From JAXGVG01 sp040773965 (lineage in GTDB: Bacteria; Pseudomonadota; Alphaproteobacteria; UBA9219), in NCBI GenBank assembly GCA_040773965.1, contig JAXGVG010000030.1:1-15491 (forward strand): 15,491 nucleotides of DNA, given 5' to 3'. The notes beneath the pieces were generated by a model. The model worked only from the letters and a program-made list of their open reading frames with translations. It was not told the origin of the DNA and made no database searches. Below are positions 7,886-15,030 of this stretch, in pieces (the first letter of the stretch is position 1; each line of letters opens with the position of its first letter). Position numbers and translations under genes: made by a program.

Positions 7886-8425
7886 ATGAAAAGCATAATG
7901 TTATGTCTGTGCCTGTTGCCGCTGGCTCTGGCGGGATGCGCGTCGGACGAGGACGTTAAGCCGAAACGTCTGTGCCCACAGACGGCGTTCGTGCGCGAGC
8001 TTGAGAGGGTGAACGATTATGGCGCCGACACGCCGGACGAGAAAACGCTTGTCGCGACGGCGCTCATGAAAAGCGTAGACGGAACGTGCAAATACACGGA
8101 CGAAGGCGTTGACGTGCAGTTCAGGCTTGAAATCAAGGCGGGAAGGGAACCGCGTCTCGGCGGCGACAGGACAAGCTTTCCGTTCTTTGTGTCTATCGTC
8201 GCTCCGGACGGCAAGATATTGAGCAAGGAGCTGATGACGGCGGACTTCACCTTTTCTGGCGACGGCAATACGGCCGAACGCGCTGAGGATCTGCATGTCT
8301 TTATTCCCTTGCCGAAAGACGCGAACGCCACGAATTACCGCATTCTTATGGGTTTCCAGCTTACGGAAGAGCAGTTGAACGCCGTCCGCAAGGCGGACCA
8401 CGAAAAAGGCGCGCCGAAAATGTAG
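7886..8425 (+). CDS. Small predicted lipoprotein, unknown function
   Basis: A 179-residue protein with a lipoprotein signal: a Met-Lys start, a short hydrophobic core, and the lipobox LAGC with the lipidated Cys at 18, followed by Ala-Ser-Asp-Glu. It should be an outer- or inner-membrane-anchored periplasmic lipoprotein. The mature part looks like one beta-rich domain (VDVQFRLEIKAG, FPFFVSIVAPDGKIL, LHVFIPLPKDA, YRILMGFQLT). I do not recognise the family with certainty. The start has an excellent ribosome site (AAAGGAG at 7871-7877). It begins 3 nt after the argD stop and ends in TAG, 6 nt before the hydrolase-like gene, so it is probably co-transcribed with both. Function is not assigned. 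Confidence 0.85.
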   Translation: MKSIMLCLCLLPLALAGCASDEDVKPKRLCPQTAFVRELERVNDYGADTPDEKTLVATALMKSVDGTCKYTDEGVDVQFRLEIKAGREPRLGGDRTSFPFFVSIVAPDGKILSKELMTADFTFSGDGNTAERAEDLHVFIPLPKDANATNYRILMGFQLTEEQLNAVRKADHEKGAPKM

Positions 8426-8431
8426 GAGGCA

Positions 8432-9376
8432 ATGACCGTCGGAACCCGAAATAGACTTGTTTTTCTTTCGGTTCTCGCGGTCGTATTCCTTGCCGCGTAT
8501 GCCTTTCGTTTTCCTTCGCGCGAGCCTTTGGCGGCGCTGCCGCCGGCAATGAAGCAGGTTGAGGCCAGTGGAACGATCGTGGCCGTTCGCGAGGGCCGCC
8601 GCCTTGAGAGCGTCGTTTTGGATGCGGGGACGCTGGGCGAGGTCAGGCTTGCCGTAAGTTTTCCCGAGCCTATGCCCGAAGGGCCGTTGCCGGTTCTGAT
8701 CGTCCTCGGCGGTCTTCCCACCGGCGCGGAAAATCTTTCGCTTATTCCGGAGGCGGGGAATAACGTTCTGGTTGGTTATGACTGGCCAATAAGCGTCGCG
8801 CCGCCAAAGGCTTCCACCTTCCTCCTTCAAGCGCCAGGGCTCTACCGCGACGTCATGCGCATGCCGGGACAGGGCGCCACGGCGATTGTGTGGGCGGCGG
8901 GACAGCCATGGGCGGACGGTAGGCGCGTTAGCCTTTTAGGCTTTTCGATGGGGGCCCTGGCCGCGCCCGCCGTGCAACGCCTTGCGGAACAGGCGGGCCA
9001 GCCCGTCGGCTGGACAATACTTGCCTACGGCGGCGCGCCGTTGAGCGCGTTGCTTGCCTCCAATCCGAACATACAACCGGAATGGCTTCGCCATGTCTTG
9101 GGGGGTCTTGCGGGTTTTCTTCTGGGGCCGCTGGAGCCCGAAGCGCATTTGCCGTATGTGCGGGGGAATTTTCTCGTTCTCGAAGGCACGGACGACGAGC
9201 TTATCACGGCGGAGGCTCGCGCAAGGTTGCGCGATGCCGTGCCAGAGCCGAAAGACATCGTCACGTTTCCGGGCGACCACATGAGCGGCGACGTAGCCCA
9301 GCGCGCTCATTTGCAGCGGATTATGGCGGCAAGCCGCGACTGGCTGATCCGGCAGGGAGCCATTAACGCGCCCTAA
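8432..9376 (+). CDS. Membrane-anchored alpha/beta-hydrolase-like protein
   Basis: A 314-residue protein with an N-terminal hydrophobic helix (about 9-26), probably an uncleaved anchor or signal, and then an alpha/beta-hydrolase fold. The nucleophile elbow is GFSMG (170-174, Ser172). A likely acid is Asp254 or Asp255 in EGTDDELI, and the catalytic His is probably His283 in PGDHMSG. PVLIVLGGLPTG (87-98) fits the oxyanion-hole strand. The substrate is unknown; an esterase or peptidase acting in the periplasm is the cautious inference. AGGAGG lies only 2 nt before the ATG, closer than ideal, but no better start exists. Its TAA stop (9374-9376) overlaps the TAG stop of the convergent usher gene. 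It is the last gene of the plus-strand run. Confidence 0.82.
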   Translation: MTVGTRNRLVFLSVLAVVFLAAYAFRFPSREPLAALPPAMKQVEASGTIVAVREGRRLESVVLDAGTLGEVRLAVSFPEPMPEGPLPVLIVLGGLPTGAENLSLIPEAGNNVLVGYDWPISVAPPKASTFLLQAPGLYRDVMRMPGQGATAIVWAAGQPWADGRRVSLLGFSMGALAAPAVQRLAEQAGQPVGWTILAYGGAPLSALLASNPNIQPEWLRHVLGGLAGFLLGPLEPEAHLPYVRGNFLVLEGTDDELITAEARARLRDAVPEPKDIVTFPGDHMSGDVAQRAHLQRIMAASRDWLIRQGAINAP

Positions 9377-12300
9377 AACTTTGTATTTAAACAGTTAATG
9401 ACGTTGGTGAGGGATCCGCTGTTGTCACAGGGGAGAGGATAGTAAATTTCAAGGGGATTAATCGCCGTTCGCTTGCTTCTGGTAGGCGGCGATTTCGCCT
9501 CGGCGGTTTGGGCGGAGGATTTGCCGCCTGCCGTTTCCTTTTTCTTGTTTCTCCGGGAACGACGCGCGGCCACTTTCTTTTTCTTCCTTATATGCTGCGG
9601 CGGTTCGAAGGTCTGCGTGCGCAACATAAGGTTGTTGTCGGAATAAAAATCGCTCGTTTTTTCGACCGTCACTTGCGTCGGAGCTTCGAGCGTCGCCTTA
9701 TATTCGTCCAGGGCTTCCTGGGGAATGGTGATGGTATAGGCGCCGGGCCGAACTTTCTGGAATATGAAATAGCCGTCCGTCTCGCTGACGATGCGTTTAA
9801 CGACGGCCCCCTTACTATCCACAAGTTGGACGACGATATCGGGAATCTCGTAACTCTTGCCGTTTTCGTCGACAATGGAAACAGTGCCGTCGACGTCGCT
9901 TGTGGCGATGACGGGAAAATCGACGCGCACGATGTCGCCGGGGCGGGTTACGACTTTGTAGCCGTCGACGGCGGGCGAAAGCATGGGATCTTTCAGCGAC
10001 GTCGGCTCGATATCGACGTTGATCGGTTCGTAAACGCTTATGGGCGCGAGGAACGAGCAGTCCTTGTCCGGCAAAACGGGGATACGGTTCAGGCGCAGCC
10101 GCGTGTCGGGCACGATTTTCTCGCCTTCGTCATAGCGGCCGTTGTAGTTGTCGTCGATAAAAACGCGGCTGGAGATCGCGCCCGAACTGGCAAGGCCCTG
10201 GCTTCGGGTGTTCCAGCGGTTGAGCACGCCGTCACGGGCGAGGGAAAAGCTGAGGTTGAGGCCGATGAGAAACTCATCCTTGTCATTGTACTGACTCGCC
10301 AGACTCAGCCGGTAGTTCTTCAGGTCCCAGTTGAGCGTCTGGGTAAAGGCGGCGGTCCGGTCTTCGTTCATCTTCTGATCGATGCGCGTCTGGCCGCTCA
10401 AGCTGTCTGTCAGGTAATACTGGGCCGTCAGCGAAGCGCCGTCGAGCCGGGGTTGCTGCGGGAACATTTGATAGCGCGTGTCGGCGCGCACAAGGATCCT
10501 GAAGAGGCGCGTTTGTAAGCCGAGGATTCCGTTCGTCTTGCTTGCGTTGTCGCTGATGTAATTGAACGTGTTGGAAAAGCTTACGCCCCATATCGATTTT
10601 GAGAACGACGAACTGTAAGTCAGGCGCGGTTCCTGAAGCGTGAACGTCTCGCGGCGTATTTTAAGGCCGTAGTTGTAGTCCTGCACGATGGGAGCGTAAA
10701 ACTGGCCGTTCACGTCGATTTGGCTGTCCATCTTGCGCGGATCGGATCTGTTGGTTTCGGCCTCGCTCAGGAAACGGTCGTATTGGCGATGCTGCATGCG
10801 AACGCTGATATCGTCGATGCTGGTCAGCGCCGTCAGGCCCGCGACAGTACCGCCGTTTATGTACGTGATAACCTTGGCTTCAGCGAACACGCGATCGATG
10901 ACTAAATCCGCCGTTGCCGAAACGTAGCGATGATCGCCGTCCTCGATTTTCGTCTGGGCAAGACCGGCTCCCAGCGTCAGGTTTTTCATGACGCCATAAC
11001 GCACTTCGGAAACGGCGCGCAAGCCGCCTTCGGCTTCGGACGACGCATTGGAGGAGTCGCTGTCGTCGATGGTGAAAAGCTTTTTATCCTTCTGATTGAC
11101 GGAGAACGTGTATTCGAAAGCATCCTCTTTCAGCATCGACGTGCCGATGGTCAACGTTTCGACTCGTTCCTCGATCTGGCCCTGCGGACCGTAAAGCAAG
11201 ATGCGAAAGACGTTATTGCCGTAAATCAATGGAATGTCCCTGAATTCGTAGCGGCCGTTGGACTCTACCGTTTGAAAGGCCATCAACAGGTTGTTCCGGT
11301 AAATCTCGACTTCCCAGCCGGGCATCGCGTCGCCGGTAAAGGTATGGGCGTCGAAGCTGTTGGCGGCGTTCAGCGCGCGGTTTGAAAGGGCGAAACCGCG
11401 CCCGATCGTTTCGTTCGTCACAAGAGGAAGTCGTGGCGAACTGATGTCGCCGAAGCTGAACGACGTAGCTTTCAGGGGACCGAGCAGCGTTCCGTTTTGG
11501 TCCTTGCGTCCCGCCGAAAGCCGGAGGTTGTTGAAAGGGCTGTCGCGGTTGCCGTTCGCAAAAACGCTGGTCGTCAGATAGCCGAGATCGCCGTTGCCGA
11601 GCAGGGCATAGTTCGCCTGCATGGCGTTTGCGGACTGGTCTTTTGACCGGTGATAGGACGCCCCGATGTTCACGTCGACGAAAGGCCACGCATAGGCTTC
11701 ATACGGGTTCTCGACGAGAAGATAGTTGTTTTCCTGAAGGTTTTGCGTGGCGAGAAGCTTCTTCCATAATTGGTGCCGCACCAGCCGTTTCTCCATAGGA
11801 AGTACCGTTTCCGTTGTGAGGTTCAGGATCATATTTTGTCTGTTGATCGTGGCGATAATGCCGAACCATTTTTCGAATTCCTCCGCCGACACGAATATCT
11901 GGTCCTTGCGGCGCACAATGGAGCCTTCCGGAAGGGGATAGCGTTCGCCGCCGACATGCACGCTGGAATCGTTTAGATCGAGGGCAAAGTCGTTTTCGGG
12001 CTTGATGAAGGTGCCTTTGGCGGTGCCCTTGGCGGGATCAGCCTGAATGTCGAACTCCAGAAGCTGCATCATATCGGACAAAGGCAAATAAACCTTGTCC
12101 TTGATCTCCAGCGCCTCGACGAACAAATCGCTGGCCGGGCTTTTCTTTATCTTGGGCTGAAGGACAAGAAGATTGTCCTCGTCGCCGGATTCGGAAGCTA
12201 TAACCGCTTCCTTGGGATCTTGACGCGCAGGAGGTGTTGCCGATGCAGGCGCTTCGGCCACGGCCTCTTGGCCGATTAAGCAGCCATTGTCCGGCGTAAG

Positions 12301-13104
12301 AACGCGGTCTGTTTTTTCGCGGATTTCCCGGAAACGTTCAACGGCCGCCGTCATCGTTTTCTTGAAGGTTTCGATGAAGGGCGTTGCGGCGAGTTCCTTC
12401 TTCGCCGCTTCCAGAAGGCTTTCCTCCTCGATAAGGCAATATTCCCCCCGCACGCCCGACGCGAACGGCAGGCCCGTTTCATCTGCAAGTTTGTTGAAAG
12501 CTGCCGCGATGGTCTCGGCCAGCGTCGGCTTGGGGAGAGGCGCGATAGCCTTAAGGTCGCCGGGAAGGCACAAGCCGCCAAGGACGAAACAGGATTCCTC
12601 AGGCAAGGGTTCTGCCGCGGCTCGGGGCGGTGTGCGATGGAGCAGGTCGTCGATGATAACCGGAATACGCGGCGCGGCGCGCGGCGGCGGCGCAATATCC
12701 TTGTCGGCGGGCGCGCTCATGGCCGCCTCTTGCCCTGTCCCGAGCATGGAAACGAGCGGCTTGAGGGTCAGGGCATTCTCGATCTTTTGGGCGGTTTTTT
12801 CCGCGTCGTGCGCGCGGAGTTTTTGCGCGCCCTGATCCAGCGAAAAGCCGAAGGGAAAAACGCGGTTCAGGAATTCCTGATTGACGAAATAATCCGATCC
12901 GCTCGTGACGAAATCGCCGTCCCGCAGCGCCCGCGTTTCACCGGAAAAAATATATTCATTCTTGGAAAAATTCAAAGTTAGAGTCGTTTGATCCCCGAAC
13001 GTGATCTGATAAAGCTGCTGGCTGTCGTCGCGGTAAAAAGAAAGCGCGAGCAGGTTCAGAAGCGGATCGAAGGGGATGAAAACGCCCGTCTCGTTGACGT
13101 ACAC
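9373..13104 (-). CDS. Giant fimbrial usher, main open part downstream of an amber codon
   Basis: An outer-membrane usher that would secrete and assemble pilin subunits. The open part is 1243 residues, much longer than classical FimD/PapC (about 800-850). Domains in order: a periplasmic beta domain (about 1-100); a Pro/Ala-rich linker with four Cys (172, 179, 223, 275); a second, similar beta domain (about 327-432); and the usher barrel (about 472-960). The barrel carries the family hallmarks LLGPL, FSFGD, GRGFALSN, GDAMPGWEVEIYRN and LLYGPQGQ, including the plug at about 588-650. After the barrel come an SdrD-B-like motif with a calcium-type loop (DDNYNGRYDEGE, 984-995), a carboxypeptidase-regulatory-like domain (about 1070-1150), a Lys/Arg-rich stretch (1173-1189) and a two-Cys tail. 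GTG 13104 is only the first possible start after an in-frame TAG and has no ribosome site or signal peptide, so this reading alone should not be exported. The real start is 13290. Confidence 0.85.
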   Translation of the reverse strand: MYVNETGVFIPFDPLLNLLALSFYRDDSQQLYQITFGDQTTLTLNFSKNEYIFSGETRALRDGDFVTSGSDYFVNQEFLNRVFPFGFSLDQGAQKLRAHDAEKTAQKIENALTLKPLVSMLGTGQEAAMSAPADKDIAPPPRAAPRIPVIIDDLLHRTPPRAAAEPLPEESCFVLGGLCLPGDLKAIAPLPKPTLAETIAAAFNKLADETGLPFASGVRGEYCLIEEESLLEAAKKELAATPFIETFKKTMTAAVERFREIREKTDRVLTPDNGCLIGQEAVAEAPASATPPARQDPKEAVIASESGDEDNLLVLQPKIKKSPASDLFVEALEIKDKVYLPLSDMMQLLEFDIQADPAKGTAKGTFIKPENDFALDLNDSSVHVGGERYPLPEGSIVRRKDQIFVSAEEFEKWFGIIATINRQNMILNLTTETVLPMEKRLVRHQLWKKLLATQNLQENNYLLVENPYEAYAWPFVDVNIGASYHRSKDQSANAMQANYALLGNGDLGYLTTSVFANGNRDSPFNNLRLSAGRKDQNGTLLGPLKATSFSFGDISSPRLPLVTNETIGRGFALSNRALNAANSFDAHTFTGDAMPGWEVEIYRNNLLMAFQTVESNGRYEFRDIPLIYGNNVFRILLYGPQGQIEERVETLTIGTSMLKEDAFEYTFSVNQKDKKLFTIDDSDSSNASSEAEGGLRAVSEVRYGVMKNLTLGAGLAQTKIEDGDHRYVSATADLVIDRVFAEAKVITYINGGTVAGLTALTSIDDISVRMQHRQYDRFLSEAETNRSDPRKMDSQIDVNGQFYAPIVQDYNYGLKIRRETFTLQEPRLTYSSSFSKSIWGVSFSNTFNYISDNASKTNGILGLQTRLFRILVRADTRYQMFPQQPRLDGASLTAQYYLTDSLSGQTRIDQKMNEDRTAAFTQTLNWDLKNYRLSLASQYNDKDEFLIGLNLSFSLARDGVLNRWNTRSQGLASSGAISSRVFIDDNYNGRYDEGEKIVPDTRLRLNRIPVLPDKDCSFLAPISVYEPINVDIEPTSLKDPMLSPAVDGYKVVTRPGDIVRVDFPVIATSDVDGTVSIVDENGKSYEIPDIVVQLVDSKGAVVKRIVSETDGYFIFQKVRPGAYTITIPQEALDEYKATLEAPTQVTVEKTSDFYSDNNLMLRTQTFEPPQHIRKKKKVAARRSRRNKKKETAGGKSSAQTAEAKSPPTRSKRTAINPLEIYYPLPCDNSGSLTNVINCLNTKF

Positions 13105-13119
13105 GTCGATCGAACCAAG

Positions 13120-13290
13120 CTACCGGTCGTCCATCCAAAGCTGATACGAAGCCTTGTTGGGCGACTGAATGACGGCGGTGGGACCGCTCTGGGCCGAAGG
13201 AATGGTTTGAGCGGAGAGCGAACCGGGCAGCATGAAAAGGACGAGCATGAGGGCCGCCAGAAACCCCCGTTTATGTCCCCCCTGTTTCAT
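13120..13290 (-). pseudogene. 5' end of the usher gene with signal peptide, cut by an in-frame amber
   Basis: ATG at 13288-13290 opens a 56-codon frame that is the missing N-terminus of the usher. It has a positive n-region (MKQGGHKR), a hydrophobic core (FLAALMLVLFMLPG) and a cleavage site after LSA. The mature start then leads into YQLWMDDR. Codon 57 is TAG (13122-13120 on the minus strand). Reading continues in the same frame as LGSIDVYVNETG, five codons before the GTG taken as the downstream start. The ATG lies 24 nt after the chaperone stop, as expected in an operon; the ribosome site is weak (GGGGC). A CAG to TAG change (Gln lost) is the simplest origin, but a sequencing error would look the same. 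Confidence 0.8.
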
Positions 13291-13314
13291 GGCCGCCCCG
13301 TTCTTCGTTATATA

Positions 13315-14166
13315 TCAGGGCTTTATCTCTTTCTGCGCCATGACCTCGCCGCCTTCCTTTTCTTGCGAAAGGAGAGCGATTTTGATCGTACCGCTTTCGA
13401 TATTCACGCCGTCGGGCGTCTCCAGAGGAATGGCGACGCGCCGGTTCGTCGTGCCGCGATAAATCGCGATGCCCGGAAAGAATTTCAGCAAACTCTCTTT
13501 GCCCCCGGCGTCCACGTGGGTCACTTTGGCGTCGCCGACAATGGAGCGGTTGCCTTCGAGGCCAAGCGTCATATTCAAACGCGCGTTCTTGCCGTTGCCC
13601 TCGATGCTGGCGTCGTCGAGGCTGACGCGATAGGAGGTCTCGCCATGCCGGACGATAACGGGTATGACCATCACGAGTTTCGGCTTGATGGCGATACTGG
13701 CGGCTTTGGGATCCGCGGATCCCTCTTTCGCATCGACGTCGTTTTCCACCATTTTGACTTTAAGGTGCGTGCGGTATTCCCCGTCGGCGAGATCCGCCGG
13801 CTTTTTGAACAAAAGACGCACGGTCTGGAACTGGTCGGGTTTAAGAGTCATGCTGCGCGGCGAAAGGCTTAAATAATCTTTGGCCGAAAACGGATCGCGC
13901 GAGCCGTCTTCGCGCAACTTAACGCCGCCGTCCTCGCCCATGCTTGCGTCGATGAGCTCGATCCGGTAGCGGCCCGTCGCGTCGCCGGAGTTTTTTATGG
14001 TCACCGTCGTGTAACGCGCGCCTTTCTCCATGACCACGCGCGTCGGCACCAAAAGCATTTCGGCGCCTTTGGCCAACGCCGGGGAGGGAAGAACGGGCAT
14101 GAAACAGAAACACAGGAAAGCCGATAAGGCCACGCGGCGCGAAAAAGAGGATAAAACGGAATGCAT
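13315..14166 (-). CDS. PapD-like periplasmic pilus chaperone
   Basis: A 283-residue exported protein with a cleavable signal (cut after PALA, about residue 32). It has an immunoglobulin-like PapD domain that should cap pilin subunits by donor-strand complementation and hand them to the usher. Family marks are LLVPTRVVMEKG (38-49), the VTIKNSG strand (55-61), RYRIELID, the SPRSMTLKPDQFQTVRLLF block (about 102-120; the G1-type strand region) and GEYRTHLKVK (129-138). A second beta domain follows (about 165-275). It starts 16 nt after the second pilin gene with a good AAAGGAG ribosome site and lies directly before the usher. The sequence is far from classical FimC/PapD, and fits the alternative type found with DUF4402 pilins. 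Confidence 0.85.
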   Translation of the reverse strand: MHSVLSSFSRRVALSAFLCFCFMPVLPSPALAKGAEMLLVPTRVVMEKGARYTTVTIKNSGDATGRYRIELIDASMGEDGGVKLREDGSRDPFSAKDYLSLSPRSMTLKPDQFQTVRLLFKKPADLADGEYRTHLKVKMVENDVDAKEGSADPKAASIAIKPKLVMVIPVIVRHGETSYRVSLDDASIEGNGKNARLNMTLGLEGNRSIVGDAKVTHVDAGGKESLLKFFPGIAIYRGTTNRRVAIPLETPDGVNIESGTIKIALLSQEKEGGEVMAQKEIKP

Positions 14167-14182
14167 TTGTTGACTCCTTTGG

Positions 14183-14704
14183 TTATTGAACGATAACGAC
14201 GATGTCGAACGTGGGGGTGAGGGTGGTTGGCGTCATGGCGGCGTTCACGGTTTCGCGCGCCCCGAGATAAAGATTGGTGCCCGAGGTTGAAGGCAACGGA
14301 AGGCTGGCCGAGGGGAAACTGTTGATGGTGTAGGAACTGTAGATTCCGGTGAAATTGTCGATCGTCAGGTTCGAGGACCCCGTAGAGACGTTCGAAATGT
14401 CGATGGTGATCGCCGTTTCGCCTTCGCCGGAACTTTTCAGCGAGTAAACGCCGCGGCTCGGAAAGCCGAACAGGACGGTTCCGGTGCCGGAAATGCCGCT
14501 GTTGGCGGGCGAGATTGAAATGTATTCGGAACCGGATGCGGGAATTTGAACGGTTCCCCAATCCATTTGGGTGACATCCGAAATGCTGATGGTAACGTCG
14601 GCCCTGGCGGGCGCAATGAAGGCAAAGATGAATAGCCCCATAACCCATAAGGTTACAGCCGCATGGCTCATCCTTCGCTTTTCCTGCGTATGAGGAATCC
14701 GCAT
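14183..14704 (-). CDS. DUF4402-like pilin subunit (probably minor)
   Basis: A 173-residue exported protein. The signal peptide has a basic n-region (QEKRR), a hydrophobic core (VTLWVMGLFIFAFI) and a likely cut after ARA at about 35. The mature part (about 138 residues) is a beta-rich, Ser/Thr-rich domain. It opens with MDWGTVQIPASG, has the central GTVLFGFPSRGVYSL strand pair and LYLGARETV, and ends in PTFDIVVIVQ. That is the order of elements in DUF4402 pilins (FG.., GxF.v.G, l.vGg.l, F.VTV.Y), though less canonical than the upstream pilin. The start at 14704 keeps the basic n-region; ATG 14671 is an alternative 11 codons in. Neither has a strong ribosome site. It is followed 16 nt later by the chaperone. 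A tip or adaptor subunit is inferred from having two pilin genes in the operon. Confidence 0.72.
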   Translation of the reverse strand: MRIPHTQEKRRMSHAAVTLWVMGLFIFAFIAPARADVTISISDVTQMDWGTVQIPASGSEYISISPANSGISGTGTVLFGFPSRGVYSLKSSGEGETAITIDISNVSTGSSNLTIDNFTGIYSSYTINSFPSASLPLPSTSGTNLYLGARETVNAAMTPTTLTPTFDIVVIVQ

Positions 14705-14862
14705 ATCCGAATCGCGTTCGACGTGGTTAATATCGGGTTAATGCTTAGGGCCGGAGTTTCAATTTTTAAAGGCGATAAGCGACTGATTCGGGATATTTTT
14801 TTTTGTGGATAATTTTCGGATGCAAAGCGGTGTTTTCGAAAAAAGACAGCGATAAATCATTA
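14705..14862. other. AT-rich spacer upstream of the second pilin gene
   Basis: Together with the mobile element this makes a 318-nt stretch without a gene. This part has A/T runs (nine T at about 14797-14805, TTTTCGAAAA at 14833-14842) but no reading frame I trust. A TTGAAA exists on the minus strand (about 14764-14759), but I see no matching -10, so no promoter is called. Confidence 0.4.
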
Positions 14863-14907
14863 GGGTCTGAACTCATAAATAACATGGGTTCTGCGCGAGC
14901 GAAAAAG
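14856..14907 (+). repeat. Left arm of a 52-bp perfect inverted repeat
   Basis: It is base-for-base the reverse complement of 14979-15030. The outer seven bases of this arm (ATCATTA) are target sequence; the rest is the element's terminal repeat. Confidence 0.95.
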
Positions 14908-15023
14908 TCAATCCGGTTACGAAAAAAGCGAAGCGTGTACTGGATCGTACAAGCGAGCTTTTTTCGGACGCCGGGGGGCTTTTTCGCTCGCGCAGAACCC
15001 ATGTTATTTATGAGTTCAGACCC
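14863..15023. mobile_element. MITE-like element, 161 bp, with perfect 45-bp terminal inverted repeats
   Basis: Ends GGGTCTGAACTCAT (left) and ATGAGTTCAGACCC (right) are the tips of perfect 45-bp terminal inverted repeats (14863-14907 and 14979-15023). They are flanked by TA on both sides (14861-14862 and 15024-15025), a TA target duplication as made by IS630/mariner-like or some IS5-group transposases. There is no transposase inside, so it would be a non-autonomous MITE. Removing the element and one TA restores ATCATTAATGAT, a 12-bp palindromic target. It sits on the stop codon of the DUF4402 pilin gene, which stays a stop (TAG now, TAA before). Confidence 0.75.
14920..14966. terminator. Bidirectional terminator-like hairpin in the core of the element
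   Basis: CGAAAAAAGC (14920-14929) pairs exactly with GCTTTTTTCG (14957-14966). Between them GTAC (14937-14940) and GTAC (14947-14950) flank a TGGATC loop, with further partial pairing of AAGCG and CAAGCG. Either strand therefore reads as a stem-loop followed by six T, the form of an intrinsic terminator. On the minus strand it would act between the two pilin genes. The outer 52-bp arms could extend the same stem in RNA. Confidence 0.5.
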
Positions 15024-15030
15024 TAATGAT
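14979..15030 (-). repeat. Right arm of a 52-bp perfect inverted repeat
   Basis: It pairs with 14856-14907 around a centre at 14943. Its outer eight bases (15023-15030) overlap the last codons and stop of the pilin gene. Confidence 0.95.

Noticed and set aside
9508..10518. Plus-strand open frame of 336 codons antisense to the usher
   Set aside because: Its composition is that of a shadow frame opposite the well-supported usher C-terminal region, and it has no ribosome site or recognisable domain.
13120..13122. TAG read as a sense codon (recoding or pyrrolysine-type insertion)
   Set aside because: At least four genes in this window, including the usher itself, end naturally in TAG, and no recoding signal is evident around the codon.
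14856..15030. CRISPR or tandem repeat array
   Set aside because: There are only two copies, in inverted orientation, with a structured centre; no direct repeats or spacers.
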